A stretch of DNA of 64,000 nucleotides, from positions 1,736,001-1,800,000 of the forward strand of contig NZ_JAHCDN010000001.1 in NCBI RefSeq assembly GCF_018413605.1, read 5' to 3'. The notes under the pieces are model-generated. The model ran no database searches. It saw only the letters and a program-made list of their open reading frames with translations, and was not told the origin of the DNA. The DNA is from Variovorax sp. PCZ-1 (GTDB taxonomy: Bacteria > Pseudomonadota > Gammaproteobacteria > Burkholderiales > Burkholderiaceae_C). This document shows, in pieces, positions 56,158 through 64,000 of this stretch. The stretch's first letter is position 1, and each line of letters opens with the position of its first letter. The translations under genes and the position numbers were made by a program.

Positions 56158-57300
56158 ATGCGCACCTCTCGTCTGTTTTGGCTAATTTTTGCAAGCTCAA
56201 TTTTGATCGCTTGTTCTGGTTTACCGCGTTCTGGCCCATCATCTGATGAAATCACGAAAAGCGCTCTCGCTTTACCGAGCTCTATCAATGTGGTGGACAT
56301 CACACCAGAAGTCATACGTAAGCTGAATGCCGAAAAGCATTCCAGCTCATTCTCAACCAGCTTTGGAATGAGCTCAGCGATATCGAATAATTTTGGTATC
56401 GGTGATGTGCTGGAAGTGAGCCTCTGGGAAGCACCACCGGCAACTTTATTTTCTAGCGATGCTCTTAGCCGTAATCTCCAATCTTCGGGTGGGAGAAGCA
56501 TAACGTTCCCGGAACAAGTCGTCGGAGCAGACGGCCAAATCAATATTCCGTTTGCGGGCCCCGTTTTAGCACTAGGGCGTACACCCTCGCAAGTTGAGCA
56601 GGATATCGTGCAAAAACTACGTGGAAAGGCTAATCAACCTCAGGTACTAGTCCGCTTAATTCGTAATAACGCCTCTTTAGTGACTGTTGTTGGCGAAGTT
56701 GCGACCAGTACTCGATTACCGCTGACTGCACGCGGGGAGCGCCTGCTTGATGCCATTGCAGCTGCTGGCGGATCCAAGCAACCAACACACAAGACTACCG
56801 TGCAGCTTACGCGAGGCACCAGCACTTTTGCCATGCCTCTGGACAGCATCATTCGCGAGCCGAATCAGAACATTACTCTCAAAGCTGCCGATATTCTTAC
56901 ACTTATCTACCAACCGCAAAGCTTCAGTGCGTTGGGTGCTACCGGAAAAAACGACGAAATCAACTTTGAAGCGCAAGGTATCAGCTTAGCGCAAGCGATA
57001 GCCCGGGTTGGCGGCCTGCAGGATTCTCGCGCGGATGCACAAGGCGTATTCATTTTTCGGTTAGCTTCCGCCAATCATCAAACCAAGGCTGAACTGATTA
57101 CGCCAGATGGCAAAACACCTACTATCTATCGTTTAGATCTGAAATCCGCTGCAGGATTTTTCTTAGCTCAGAGCTTTTCTGTTGAAAACAAAGATGTACT
57201 CTACGTTTCTAATGCATCCGCAGCAGAGCTCCAGAAATTCGCTAATTTGATCTACACAATAGCTCTACCGGCTATCAGCACGGTCAATGCAGTGAGATAA
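56158..57300 (+). CDS. Outer-membrane polysaccharide export lipoprotein (Wza/KpsD family)
   Basis: 380 residues; lipobox SILIAC (Cys19 region). The polysaccharide-export domain starts IGDVLEVSLWEAPPATLFSS, with VGADGQINIPFAGPVLALGR, followed by two SLBB-type domains (VTVVGEVATSTRLPLTARGE RLLDAIAAAGG; ISLAQAIARVGGLQDSRAD). It forms the outer-membrane channel for the capsule. First of the plus-strand capsule genes. Confidence 0.93.
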   Translation: MRTSRLFWLIFASSILIACSGLPRSGPSSDEITKSALALPSSINVVDITPEVIRKLNAEKHSSSFSTSFGMSSAISNNFGIGDVLEVSLWEAPPATLFSSDALSRNLQSSGGRSITFPEQVVGADGQINIPFAGPVLALGRTPSQVEQDIVQKLRGKANQPQVLVRLIRNNASLVTVVGEVATSTRLPLTARGERLLDAIAAAGGSKQPTHKTTVQLTRGTSTFAMPLDSIIREPNQNITLKAADILTLIYQPQSFSALGATGKNDEINFEAQGISLAQAIARVGGLQDSRADAQGVFIFRLASANHQTKAELITPDGKTPTIYRLDLKSAAGFFLAQSFSVENKDVLYVSNASAAELQKFANLIYTIALPAISTVNAVR

Positions 57301-57323
57301 GACATTTCAGGGTAAAAATTAAA

Positions 57324-58742
57324 ATGAAAACTATTGCGATTATTCTCTGTGGCGGCTCAGGCTCTCGCTTATGGCCCCTATCGCGTCAATCCGAACCAAA
57401 ACAATTTCACGCATTTGACGATAGTCAATCGCTTCTAGCAGAAACCGTCAAGCGAGCAGACGCTTTGGCCTGCATTGATGAGATTCTGATCGTTTCAAGT
57501 GCTTTGCATCAGCATTTACTACCATCACATGTTGAGCCTTACTCAGATAAGCCAATCCATTACTTATTAGAACCTGTTGCCCGCAATACTGCTGGCGCTA
57601 TCACAGCAGCTACACACTATGCGAAACACCATATGGCAGCAGATGATAAAAGCTGCTTGATCGTGATGCCCTCAGATCATCACATCACCGATGCGGGTGC
57701 ATTTCAGTTATCGATAGAACATGCGCTTGTAGGCGCGCTAACTGGCAGACTCTTGACTTTCGGTGTCACACCAAGCAGCCCTGAAACCGGCTACGGTTAC
57801 ATTCAAAAAGGCGCCCCCCTTGTTGGCACAGCATGCAACGAGGTGGTACGTTTCGTTGAAAAACCTGATTTGGTAAAAGCCATTGAGATGCTATCTAACT
57901 CAGATTTTGCTTGGAACAGTGGAATCTTCGTGTTCCAAGTTGAAGTTCTGCTGGAAGAAACTCACCAATTTGAGCCGCAAATTTATGAGCAATGTTTGAC
58001 AGCAGTATTAAATGGTAAAAAGCAAAAAAAGTTCTTCATACTCGATTTAAAAGCTATTGAAGCATGCCCATCAAAAAGTATCGATTACGCAGTTTTTGAA
58101 CGAAGTAAAAAAATTGCAGTCGCTACCATGGCAGCAAGTTGGAGTGATCTAGGCTCTTGGGGAGCAGTGTCAGATTTGACGCTTGGGCAACAGGTAAACG
58201 CCAGCAAGTCACCCGTTATCAATATTGATTCGCAAAATAATTACGTACATGCTAATAAAACAGTCGCGATCGTTGGAATTAGTGACATTGTCGTCGTTGA
58301 CACGCCTGATGCTTTATTGATCACCCACAAAGATCAATCTCAAAGCGTCAAAAAAGTTGTTGATCTACTCAATCAAAAACAACCGCACTTGGTAGAAACA
58401 CACGCTAAGGTCCGCCGCCCTTGGGGCACCTATGAATCGATGCACCAAAGCGCTGCACACCAAGTGAAATATATTGTTGTCGAGCCAGGCGAGCGTCTTT
58501 CTCTGCAATCTCATGAGCACCGTGCAGAGCATTGGGTCGTAGTTGCTGGGCAAGCCACCATCACTGTTGGCGAGACCTGCGCAACTTACTCCACAGGTCA
58601 ACACGTCTATATTGAAAAGCAAGAAAAGCATCGCTTGGAAAATCATACGCAAGAGCCAGTTGCCATCATTGAAGTGCAGATTGGTAGCTATCTGGGGGAA
58701 GACGATATCAAGCGCTTTGATGATGTGTATGGGCGCTCTTAA
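57324..58742 (+). CDS. manC: Mannose-1-phosphate guanylyltransferase / mannose-6-phosphate isomerase
   Basis: 472-residue bifunctional enzyme supplying GDP-mannose. N-terminal nucleotidyltransferase with IILCGGSGSRLWPLSR and EPKQFHAF; FVEKPDLVKA and NSGIFVFQVEVLLEE are sugar-binding blocks. The C-terminal cupin (RPWGTYESMHQSAAHQVKYI, LQSHEHRAEHWVVVAGQA, the HxH metal site) is the type II isomerase. Indicates mannose or a derivative such as fucose or rhamnose in the capsule. AT content higher than the core genes. Confidence 0.96.
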   Translation: MKTIAIILCGGSGSRLWPLSRQSEPKQFHAFDDSQSLLAETVKRADALACIDEILIVSSALHQHLLPSHVEPYSDKPIHYLLEPVARNTAGAITAATHYAKHHMAADDKSCLIVMPSDHHITDAGAFQLSIEHALVGALTGRLLTFGVTPSSPETGYGYIQKGAPLVGTACNEVVRFVEKPDLVKAIEMLSNSDFAWNSGIFVFQVEVLLEETHQFEPQIYEQCLTAVLNGKKQKKFFILDLKAIEACPSKSIDYAVFERSKKIAVATMAASWSDLGSWGAVSDLTLGQQVNASKSPVINIDSQNNYVHANKTVAIVGISDIVVVDTPDALLITHKDQSQSVKKVVDLLNQKQPHLVETHAKVRRPWGTYESMHQSAAHQVKYIVVEPGERLSLQSHEHRAEHWVVVAGQATITVGETCATYSTGQHVYIEKQEKHRLENHTQEPVAIIEVQIGSYLGEDDIKRFDDVYGRS

Positions 58743-58781
58743 ACAAGCAATTCTTAGCTGGCAATTTTTTTGATTTCTCGC

Positions 58782-59888
58782 ATGAAAATATTTTCTAGGC
58801 TTTTGAAGTATCGCTTGTTTATCGCAACGGTTGTATTACCTACATTGCTGTCTGTTATTTATTTCGGGTTTTTGGCCTCGGATGTTTACACCTCTGAATC
58901 CAGATTCGTGGTTCGCAGCCCTCAGCGCCAGCAAAGCGGCAGTGTGTTGAGTAACATCTTGTCTGGCTCTGGTTTTGCGCGATCGCAAGACGATGCTTTC
59001 TCGGTACACGATTTTGTCTTGTCGAGAGATGCTTTGCGTGAGCTGGAAGACAAGCTCCAGATCAGCAAAGAATATAGCAGCAAAAACGTTGATTTTTTAT
59101 CGCGTTTTCCCGCCATTTTCAATGGCGACAGCTTTGAAGAGCTTCACAAATATTACGGCAAGCAAGTCTCCATTAATCACGATAGTGCCTCTAATATCAG
59201 TCGGCTCAGTGTGCATGCCTTCAGTGCTGAGCAAGCCTTCGCTATGAATGAATTACTTCTTAGTTTGAGCGAGCGCTTGGTCAACCAGATCAATGAGCGT
59301 GGCAGGCAAGATTTGGTGAAATATGCTCAAGCGGAAGTGTTAGAAGCTGAGAAAAAGGCCAAGGAAGCCTCCCTCTCGCTTGCTTCTTTTCGAAATCAGC
59401 GTGCGGTATTTGACCCGGACAGACAATCAGCCATCCAACTCCAGCAGATCAGCAAGCTGCAAGACGAGCTGATTGCAACAAAAATGCAACTCGCCCAAAT
59501 CACCGCACTAGCCCCAGACAATCCACAGGTAACCGTTTTACAAAAACGAAGCTCAACTCTGCAAAAAGAAATGAGTGCCGAGATGAGCAAAATCGCAGGT
59601 GTGAGTGGAAACTCTCTCACCAATAAAGCTGCAGAATTTGAGCGACTTAGTCTAGAACGCGCCTTTGCAGATCGCCAACTCGCCTCAGCGATGGCATCTT
59701 TAGAGAACGCTAGAAATGAAGCACGGCGCAAAGTGCTTTACCTTGAGCGCATAGTGCAACCCAACAAGCCAGACATTGCTATGGAACCAAGACGTATCCG
59801 CAGCATATTGGCGACCTTCGCTTTAGGTTTGGTTGCGTGGGGGATTCTCAGCATGCTGCTCGCAGGCGTCAAAGAGCATCAAGACTAG
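58782..59888 (+). CDS. kpsE: Capsule export inner-membrane protein, KpsE (Wzz-type)
   Basis: 368 residues. ATG 58782 is chosen over TTG 58770; neither has a clear ribosome binding site. A membrane helix near each end (LFIATVVLPTLLSVIYFGFL; FALGLVAWGILSMLLAGV) and a long coiled-coil periplasmic middle (LVKYAQAEVLEAEKKAKEAS onward). ESRFVVRSPQRQQSG after helix 1 is typical. It bridges KpsMT to the outer-membrane channel. Confidence 0.9.
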   Translation: MKIFSRLLKYRLFIATVVLPTLLSVIYFGFLASDVYTSESRFVVRSPQRQQSGSVLSNILSGSGFARSQDDAFSVHDFVLSRDALRELEDKLQISKEYSSKNVDFLSRFPAIFNGDSFEELHKYYGKQVSINHDSASNISRLSVHAFSAEQAFAMNELLLSLSERLVNQINERGRQDLVKYAQAEVLEAEKKAKEASLSLASFRNQRAVFDPDRQSAIQLQQISKLQDELIATKMQLAQITALAPDNPQVTVLQKRSSTLQKEMSAEMSKIAGVSGNSLTNKAAEFERLSLERAFADRQLASAMASLENARNEARRKVLYLERIVQPNKPDIAMEPRRIRSILATFALGLVAWGILSMLLAGVKEHQD

Positions 59889-59899
59889 CGTAATTCGCA

Positions 59900-60691
59900 A
59901 TGCATAACCGTTCATCACTCTCTGCATCTTGGGCTATTCAGCGCCGAGTTATAGGCGCGCTGCTCATGCGTGAGGTGCTCACGCGGTTTGGTCGGCACAA
60001 CATTGGCTTTCTTTGGCTCTTCGTTGAGCCGATGATGTTTACTCTTGGGGTTACCGCGCTATGGACTTTGGCTGGTGCTTCGCACGGTTCAGCTTTACCT
60101 ATAGTTGCTTTTGCGGTTACCGGCTATTCAAGCGTTTTGCTGTGGCGTAACATGCCCAACCGCTGTATCGGCTCTATAGGCCCCAATCTCTCACTGATGT
60201 ATCACCGTCATGTCAAGGTGATAGATATTTTTGCATCCCGATTAATTTTGGAAGGCGGCGGCGCTACGATTTCTTTTGTTGTCTTGAGCTTATTCTTCTC
60301 AGCCATCGGCTGGATCAAGCCACCAGAGGATGTGAGCAAAGTCTTGTTTGCTTGGTTGATGTTGGCATGGTTTGGCGTTTCGCTTGCGATGTTTTTAGGC
60401 GCACTAAGCGAGCAATCCGAAATTATAGAAAAAATATGGGGTCCTGCTTCATATCTGCTGTTCCCTCTTTCTGGCGCAGCCTTCATGGTTGACGCATTGC
60501 CCCCAGTCGCACAAGAGGCCGTTCTGATACTGCCTATGGTGCATGGGGTTGAGCTATTGCGTGAAGGCTACTTTGGCTCCACCTTCAAAGCGCATTACAA
60601 CATCGCCTACATGGCGCTGATATGCACCGCGTTAACATTGCTTGGTTTAGCCAAAACTCGCCAGATCAGCCGCTTGGTGATGCCTGAATGA
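59900..60691 (+). CDS. kpsM: Capsule ABC transporter permease, KpsM
   Basis: 263 residues, six membrane helices of the ABC-2 type. N-terminal [20 protein letters not shown] and [20 protein letters not shown] are characteristic of KpsM/Wzm. It moves the lipid-linked polysaccharide across the inner membrane with KpsT. Overlaps kpsT by 4 bases (ATGA). Confidence 0.94.
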   Translation: MHNRSSLSASWAIQRRVIGALLMREVLTRFGRHNIGFLWLFVEPMMFTLGVTALWTLAGASHGSALPIVAFAVTGYSSVLLWRNMPNRCIGSIGPNLSLMYHRHVKVIDIFASRLILEGGGATISFVVLSLFFSAIGWIKPPEDVSKVLFAWLMLAWFGVSLAMFLGALSEQSEIIEKIWGPASYLLFPLSGAAFMVDALPPVAQEAVLILPMVHGVELLREGYFGSTFKAHYNIAYMALICTALTLLGLAKTRQISRLVMPE

Positions 60692-61344
60692 TCAGCATAC
60701 AAAACGTCTCAAAAAGCTATGCCACACGCCATGGCTTAGTCACCGTGTTGGATGATGTCAACCTGACGATTCAGCCCGGAGAAAAGGTGGGCATTCTTGG
60801 CCGTAATGGCGCTGGCAAGTCCACCGTCATTCGCCTTATCAGCGGAGCAGAGAGGCCAAGCGCCGGGCGCATTCGCCGAGATATGAGCGTCTCTTGGCCC
60901 CTTGCATTTGGCGGCGCTTTTCAAGGCACATTAACCGGCTTAGACAATTTACGGTTTATCTGCCGCGTCTATGGCACGAGCGCAGACGACAAAGTAGATT
61001 TCGTTCAAGAGTTCTCAGAGCTGGGGCGCTACCTGCGCGAACCCGTTAAAACTTACTCAGCGGGCATGCGCGCAAGGCTTGCGTTTGCTATCAGCATGGT
61101 GATTGAGTTTGACTGCTTCCTCATTGATGAAATCGTAGCAGTTGGCGACAGCCGTTTTCATGAAAAATGCAATGTCGAGCTGTTTGAAAAGCGTAAAGAT
61201 CGCGCTATGATCATTGTGTCGCACGATACTGGCTATGTTAGAGAACATTGCGATCATGCTGCTGTTTTAGTGCGCGGAAGACTGACTGCATTCAAAGAAG
61301 TAACCGATGCGTTTGAATACTATCAAGCGTGTGCTGCACAATGA
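60688..61344 (+). CDS. kpsT: Capsule ABC transporter ATPase, KpsT
   Basis: 218 residues. Walker [10 protein letters not shown] (38-46), signature [20 protein letters not shown], Walker [15 protein letters not shown], and H-loop [10 protein letters not shown]. No C-terminal carbohydrate-binding domain, so it belongs to the KpsT (not Wzt) branch, matching the Kdo-linker genes. Its stop overlaps the next start (ATGA). Confidence 0.95.
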   Translation: MISIQNVSKSYATRHGLVTVLDDVNLTIQPGEKVGILGRNGAGKSTVIRLISGAERPSAGRIRRDMSVSWPLAFGGAFQGTLTGLDNLRFICRVYGTSADDKVDFVQEFSELGRYLREPVKTYSAGMRARLAFAISMVIEFDCFLIDEIVAVGDSRFHEKCNVELFEKRKDRAMIIVSHDTGYVREHCDHAAVLVRGRLTAFKEVTDAFEYYQACAAQ

Positions 61345-62654
61345 TATCACTTGCGTTTTATTTACCAGCATGGTTCATTAATTGCTTTCCTGCCCGAATG
61401 GCGCGGCAAATGGTCGCCCACGGCATCACTTCAACGTATTCTGGGACAGCTACTCGGCAATTATTAGTAGATATCTCTGTGATTTATCAAGACGACGCAC
61501 GAACTGGCATCCAGCGTGTTGTGAGATCACTTCTGCAGCAATTGATTGCTACACCGCCAAGTGGATTTGTAGTCCGCCCTGTTTTTGCTACTCGTAAGCA
61601 AGCTTACAGCTATGTAGCACCTGCCCCCTTGGATACTCCGTCGCATCTAAAGTCTCAGAAAATTGATCCGATCAAAGTTCATAAAGGTGATGTTTTCTTA
61701 GGCCTAGATCTAGCTGCACATTTGCTCCCCTCCCATCAAGCTCAGTTACTGAATTGGAAACGTAACGGCGTGCAACTCCATATCATGGTGTATGACCTTC
61801 TGCCATTACAAAATCCAGCATGGTTCAATCCGAAGACTTCAATCAATTTCAGACGTTGGATTCGATGGATAACCATCTATGCAGACAGCGCTATATGTAT
61901 CTCTGAGTCAGTGAAAGCAGAACTTACTTCTTGGCTATGCGCGCGTTTCGGTATTCAGGCCACCGTTTTACCTACAAGCACTGTCGTACTTGGCTCCGAT
62001 ATAGAAGCCAGCTCTCCCAGCAAGGGACTTCCCCCGGACGTTGACTTTTTATTAGCTCGCCTTCGCAACAACCCTACAGTACTCATGGTCGGCACAATAG
62101 AACCGCGCAAAGCCTACGACCAAGTATTAGCCGCATTTGAGCATCAATGGCAAAAGTCTGACAAAGCACTTTTATTGGTCATTGTTGGTCGCCCTGGCTG
62201 GAAAACTAATGAACTACAGAAAACCTTACGCTTACATCCGCAAGCAGGAAAGCGACTGATATGGCTAGAGAATGCCAGCGATGAACTTTTGTCTCTGCTG
62301 TATGGTGCCTGCAAAGGCGTACTTGTTGCATCTCATGCTGAGGGCTTTGGCCTTCCGTTGGTTGAAGCCAGCTTGCACAACAAAAGGATATTGGCTCGTG
62401 ACATTCCCGTGTTCCGCCAAACTTTTGCCACCGGAGTGAGCTACTTCACTAGCGGCACTTCATATGATTTAGCAAATTCTATTCAAAACTGGTTGGATCA
62501 GCCCACAATAACCGCAAACGGATCAGAAATCAGATCTCTCCCGACATGGCAAGACTCAGCTATTGCAGTAACTCAAGCAATTGGTTTGTATCACGATGTA
62601 CCTGGAGAACACGTAAGAATCTTAAGACATGCTGATACGCGAGGTGGATCGTGA
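61341..62654 (+). CDS. GT4-family glycosyltransferase of the capsule locus
   Basis: 437 residues from ATG 61341, coupled to kps[21 protein letters not shown] near residue 45 is the same N-terminal pattern as in the 53282 enzyme; [20 protein letters not shown] and [20 protein letters not shown] are the GT-B donor site. Probably adds a sugar to the capsule repeat unit. A short hydrophobic N-terminus ([16 protein letters not shown]) may touch the membrane. Confidence 0.9.
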   Translation: MISLAFYLPAWFINCFPARMARQMVAHGITSTYSGTATRQLLVDISVIYQDDARTGIQRVVRSLLQQLIATPPSGFVVRPVFATRKQAYSYVAPAPLDTPSHLKSQKIDPIKVHKGDVFLGLDLAAHLLPSHQAQLLNWKRNGVQLHIMVYDLLPLQNPAWFNPKTSINFRRWIRWITIYADSAICISESVKAELTSWLCARFGIQATVLPTSTVVLGSDIEASSPSKGLPPDVDFLLARLRNNPTVLMVGTIEPRKAYDQVLAAFEHQWQKSDKALLLVIVGRPGWKTNELQKTLRLHPQAGKRLIWLENASDELLSLLYGACKGVLVASHAEGFGLPLVEASLHNKRILARDIPVFRQTFATGVSYFTSGTSYDLANSIQNWLDQPTITANGSEIRSLPTWQDSAIAVTQAIGLYHDVPGEHVRILRHADTRGGS

Positions 62655-63553
62655 GCATGATTTCCTATTCACAAAACTTTGAGGATGTGATTTTGTCTCG
62701 CGCCCTGGCGAAAGTAGAAGCTGGCTTTTACATTGACATTGGTGCCCAACACCCAGTTATCGACTCAGTCAGCAAAGCTTTTTACGACAAAGGCTGGCGC
62801 GGCCTGCACATCGAACCGACCCCCACATACGTCGCATTGCTCCAAGAAGCACGCCCCGACGAAACTGTTTTGCAGGCTGCAGTGAGTGAAAAAAGGGGGA
62901 GCATGACTTTCTACGAAATACCTGAAACAGGAATTTCCACAGGAAGCGTTGATATTGCACGTGGCCACAAAGAGCGTGGATATGAGTCCCATGAAATTGA
63001 AGTACCTTGCGTTACCTTAAGCTCGATCTTTACCCAGGTCGCAAAACGCAAGATTCGAGATATCCATTGGCTCAAAATCGATGTTGAAGGTATGGAGTTA
63101 CATGTGCTGCGCAGCTGGCTTAAGCACAAGACTCGGCCATGGATTGTTGTGGTGGAAAGTACTTTACCGCTGACCCAAATTGAAAACCATCATCTCTGGG
63201 AACACTGCCTAATTGACCGTGGATACTCACCAGTATATTTCGACGGTTTGAATCGTTATTACCTCGTTTCAACACATTCTGAGCTTGCTAAAGCATTCAA
63301 ATCTGGCCCCAACGTCTTTGATGACTTTATGCTTCATGGAACAGCTTCAGCACCATTTTGTAGACTCATCAACGAGAAACATGAGCGCGAAGTGCAAGCG
63401 ATTCGCGCCGAAATACTCCAATTGACGACAGAAGCCGCACACAGAGAGCACTCCCTAAACGAGCAGTTGGCTAGAGTGCAGCAGCAAATGCTCGAAATTA
63501 AAGCTCACAATAATCCGTTTCCTCAAATTAAAACTAATGATCAACTAATCTAG
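62651..63553 (+). CDS. FkbM-family methyltransferase
   Basis: 300 residues; GTG 62651 overlaps the previous stop (GTGA). Rossmann-type SAM site AGFYIDIGAQHPVIDSVSKA, YDKGWRGLHIEPTPTYVALL, and IHWLKIDVEGMELHVLRSWL are FkbM hallmarks. The C-terminal ~60 residues (EREVQAIRAEILQLTTEAAH) form a coiled coil. Such enzymes O-methylate capsule or O-antigen sugars. Confidence 0.9.
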   Translation: MSMISYSQNFEDVILSRALAKVEAGFYIDIGAQHPVIDSVSKAFYDKGWRGLHIEPTPTYVALLQEARPDETVLQAAVSEKRGSMTFYEIPETGISTGSVDIARGHKERGYESHEIEVPCVTLSSIFTQVAKRKIRDIHWLKIDVEGMELHVLRSWLKHKTRPWIVVVESTLPLTQIENHHLWEHCLIDRGYSPVYFDGLNRYYLVSTHSELAKAFKSGPNVFDDFMLHGTASAPFCRLINEKHEREVQAIRAEILQLTTEAAHREHSLNEQLARVQQQMLEIKAHNNPFPQIKTNDQLI

Positions 63554-63587
63554 AGGATTTTGATTCAAAGTTTGATAATTGGTATTT

Positions 63588-63612
63588 GCCTATCAATCCC
63601 CAATCGATAGGC
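63588..63612. other. Small hairpin before the last gene
   Basis: GCCTATC / GATAGGC with an 11-base loop; no T-run on the plus strand, so not a clear terminator. Confidence 0.3.
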
Positions 63613-63688
63613 TATTCAGCAAATTAGTAAATAACGCCGTTTAAAAAACCCATTTACAGCATCCTCATTAGTTGCCTCTATCGATGCC

Positions 63689-64000
63689 ATGACCTCCGTC
63701 CCTTCAACCCGTACCACTCAGCCCATCAAGGCTAATTCGTTTGACGAGCTTCTCGCTTGCGACGATCAGCACTTCGTCAGCAGTGCATACCTGACTATCC
63801 TAGGCCGCATGCCGGATCCAGAAGGCATGAATTATTTGCTAAGTCGCTTACGTCGAGGAATTTCTAAAACTCAACTCTTAATGCAGCTACGCATTTCACA
63901 AGAGGGAGATGTATATTCAGTCAAACTTCCCGGTCTGGAGCAAGCAGTTAGAAAATACCGTCTCGAGAGAACTCCATTTATCGGCTGGTTTTTTCAGAAA
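63689..64000 (+). CDS. DUF4214-domain protein, N-terminal part (3' end outside window)
   Basis: Open from ATG 63689 to the window edge, 104 codons. After a 20-residue polar start comes HFVSSAYLTILGRMPDPEGM followed by NYLLSRLRRGISKTQLLMQL RIS, the DUF4214 pattern (xYxxxLGRxPDxxGxxYW). Such domains are found in S-layer/extracellular and capsule-locus proteins, often fused to glycosyltransferases. What follows the domain cannot be seen. Confidence 0.75.
   Translation, partial: MTSVPSTRTTQPIKANSFDELLACDDQHFVSSAYLTILGRMPDPEGMNYLLSRLRRGISKTQLLMQLRISQEGDVYSVKLPGLEQAVRKYRLERTPFIGWFFQK

Noticed and set aside
46817-64000. Horizontal-transfer island with integrase or tRNA boundary for the P450/capsule region
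   Set aside because: No integrase, transposase, tRNA or direct-repeat ends were found, although the capsule genes are more AT-rich than the core.

Overview
The window reads as chromosome of a betaproteobacterium of the Burkholderiales, most likely Comamonadaceae. I infer this from core gene order (ftsK-lolA; pepA-holC divergent from lptF-lptG), the Ala/Lys-rich N-terminus of RpoD, a Bug-type solute receptor, and a short dispersed repeat of the kind common in that family. The taxon is an inference from remembered families, not a search. No rRNA, tRNA, CRISPR array, transposase or prophage was recognised.

Layout. 1-20.9 kb is conserved chromosome: ftsK end, lolA, a comB-like gene with a 54-residue gene in front, rpoD, an acyltransferase, ppa divergent from a membrane pyrophosphatase fused to an OmpA domain, nagZ, icd, a Leu/Ile/Val-type binding protein, pepA-holC, lptFG and a CbiX-like gene. 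21.2-35.6 kb is an accessory block of 13 same-strand genes. Twelve of these are exported or membrane proteins or their regulators, and one is an ECF sigma factor. They include a TpsB-type outer-membrane protein, two caspase-fold proteins, an ECF sigma/anti-sigma pair, an OmpA-domain protein, small proteins built from a curli-like Asn/Gln repeat, a CsgG/HfaB-like lipoprotein, a GIN-domain protein and a Sel1 protein. I regard this as the best candidate for an undescribed surface-assembly system. 35.6-46.8 kb is mixed housekeeping: Bug receptor, metallo-beta-lactamase-fold lipoprotein, leuA, SOS-type radical SAM gene, serine hydrolase, thrS and rlmB. 46.8-52.2 kb is a tight operon of a UGT-type glycosyltransferase, a P450, two paralogous membrane-linked serine hydrolases and a small membrane protein. 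52.2-64 kb is an ABC-type (kps) capsule locus cut by the window end.

Regulation. Two amino-acid attenuators can be read directly. leuA has a Leu-rich 18-codon leader peptide followed by a terminator. thrS has a leader peptide carrying all four Thr codons within its first seven codons, followed by a terminator. A near-perfect LexA box precedes the radical SAM gene.

Non-coding structure. One short repeat occurs eight times on both strands, three times inside genes (lolA signal peptide, cbiX-like gene, a hydrolase) and once inside the thrS leader. A separate 203-bp element at 38.57-38.77 kb has 29-bp inverted arms and nested hairpins.
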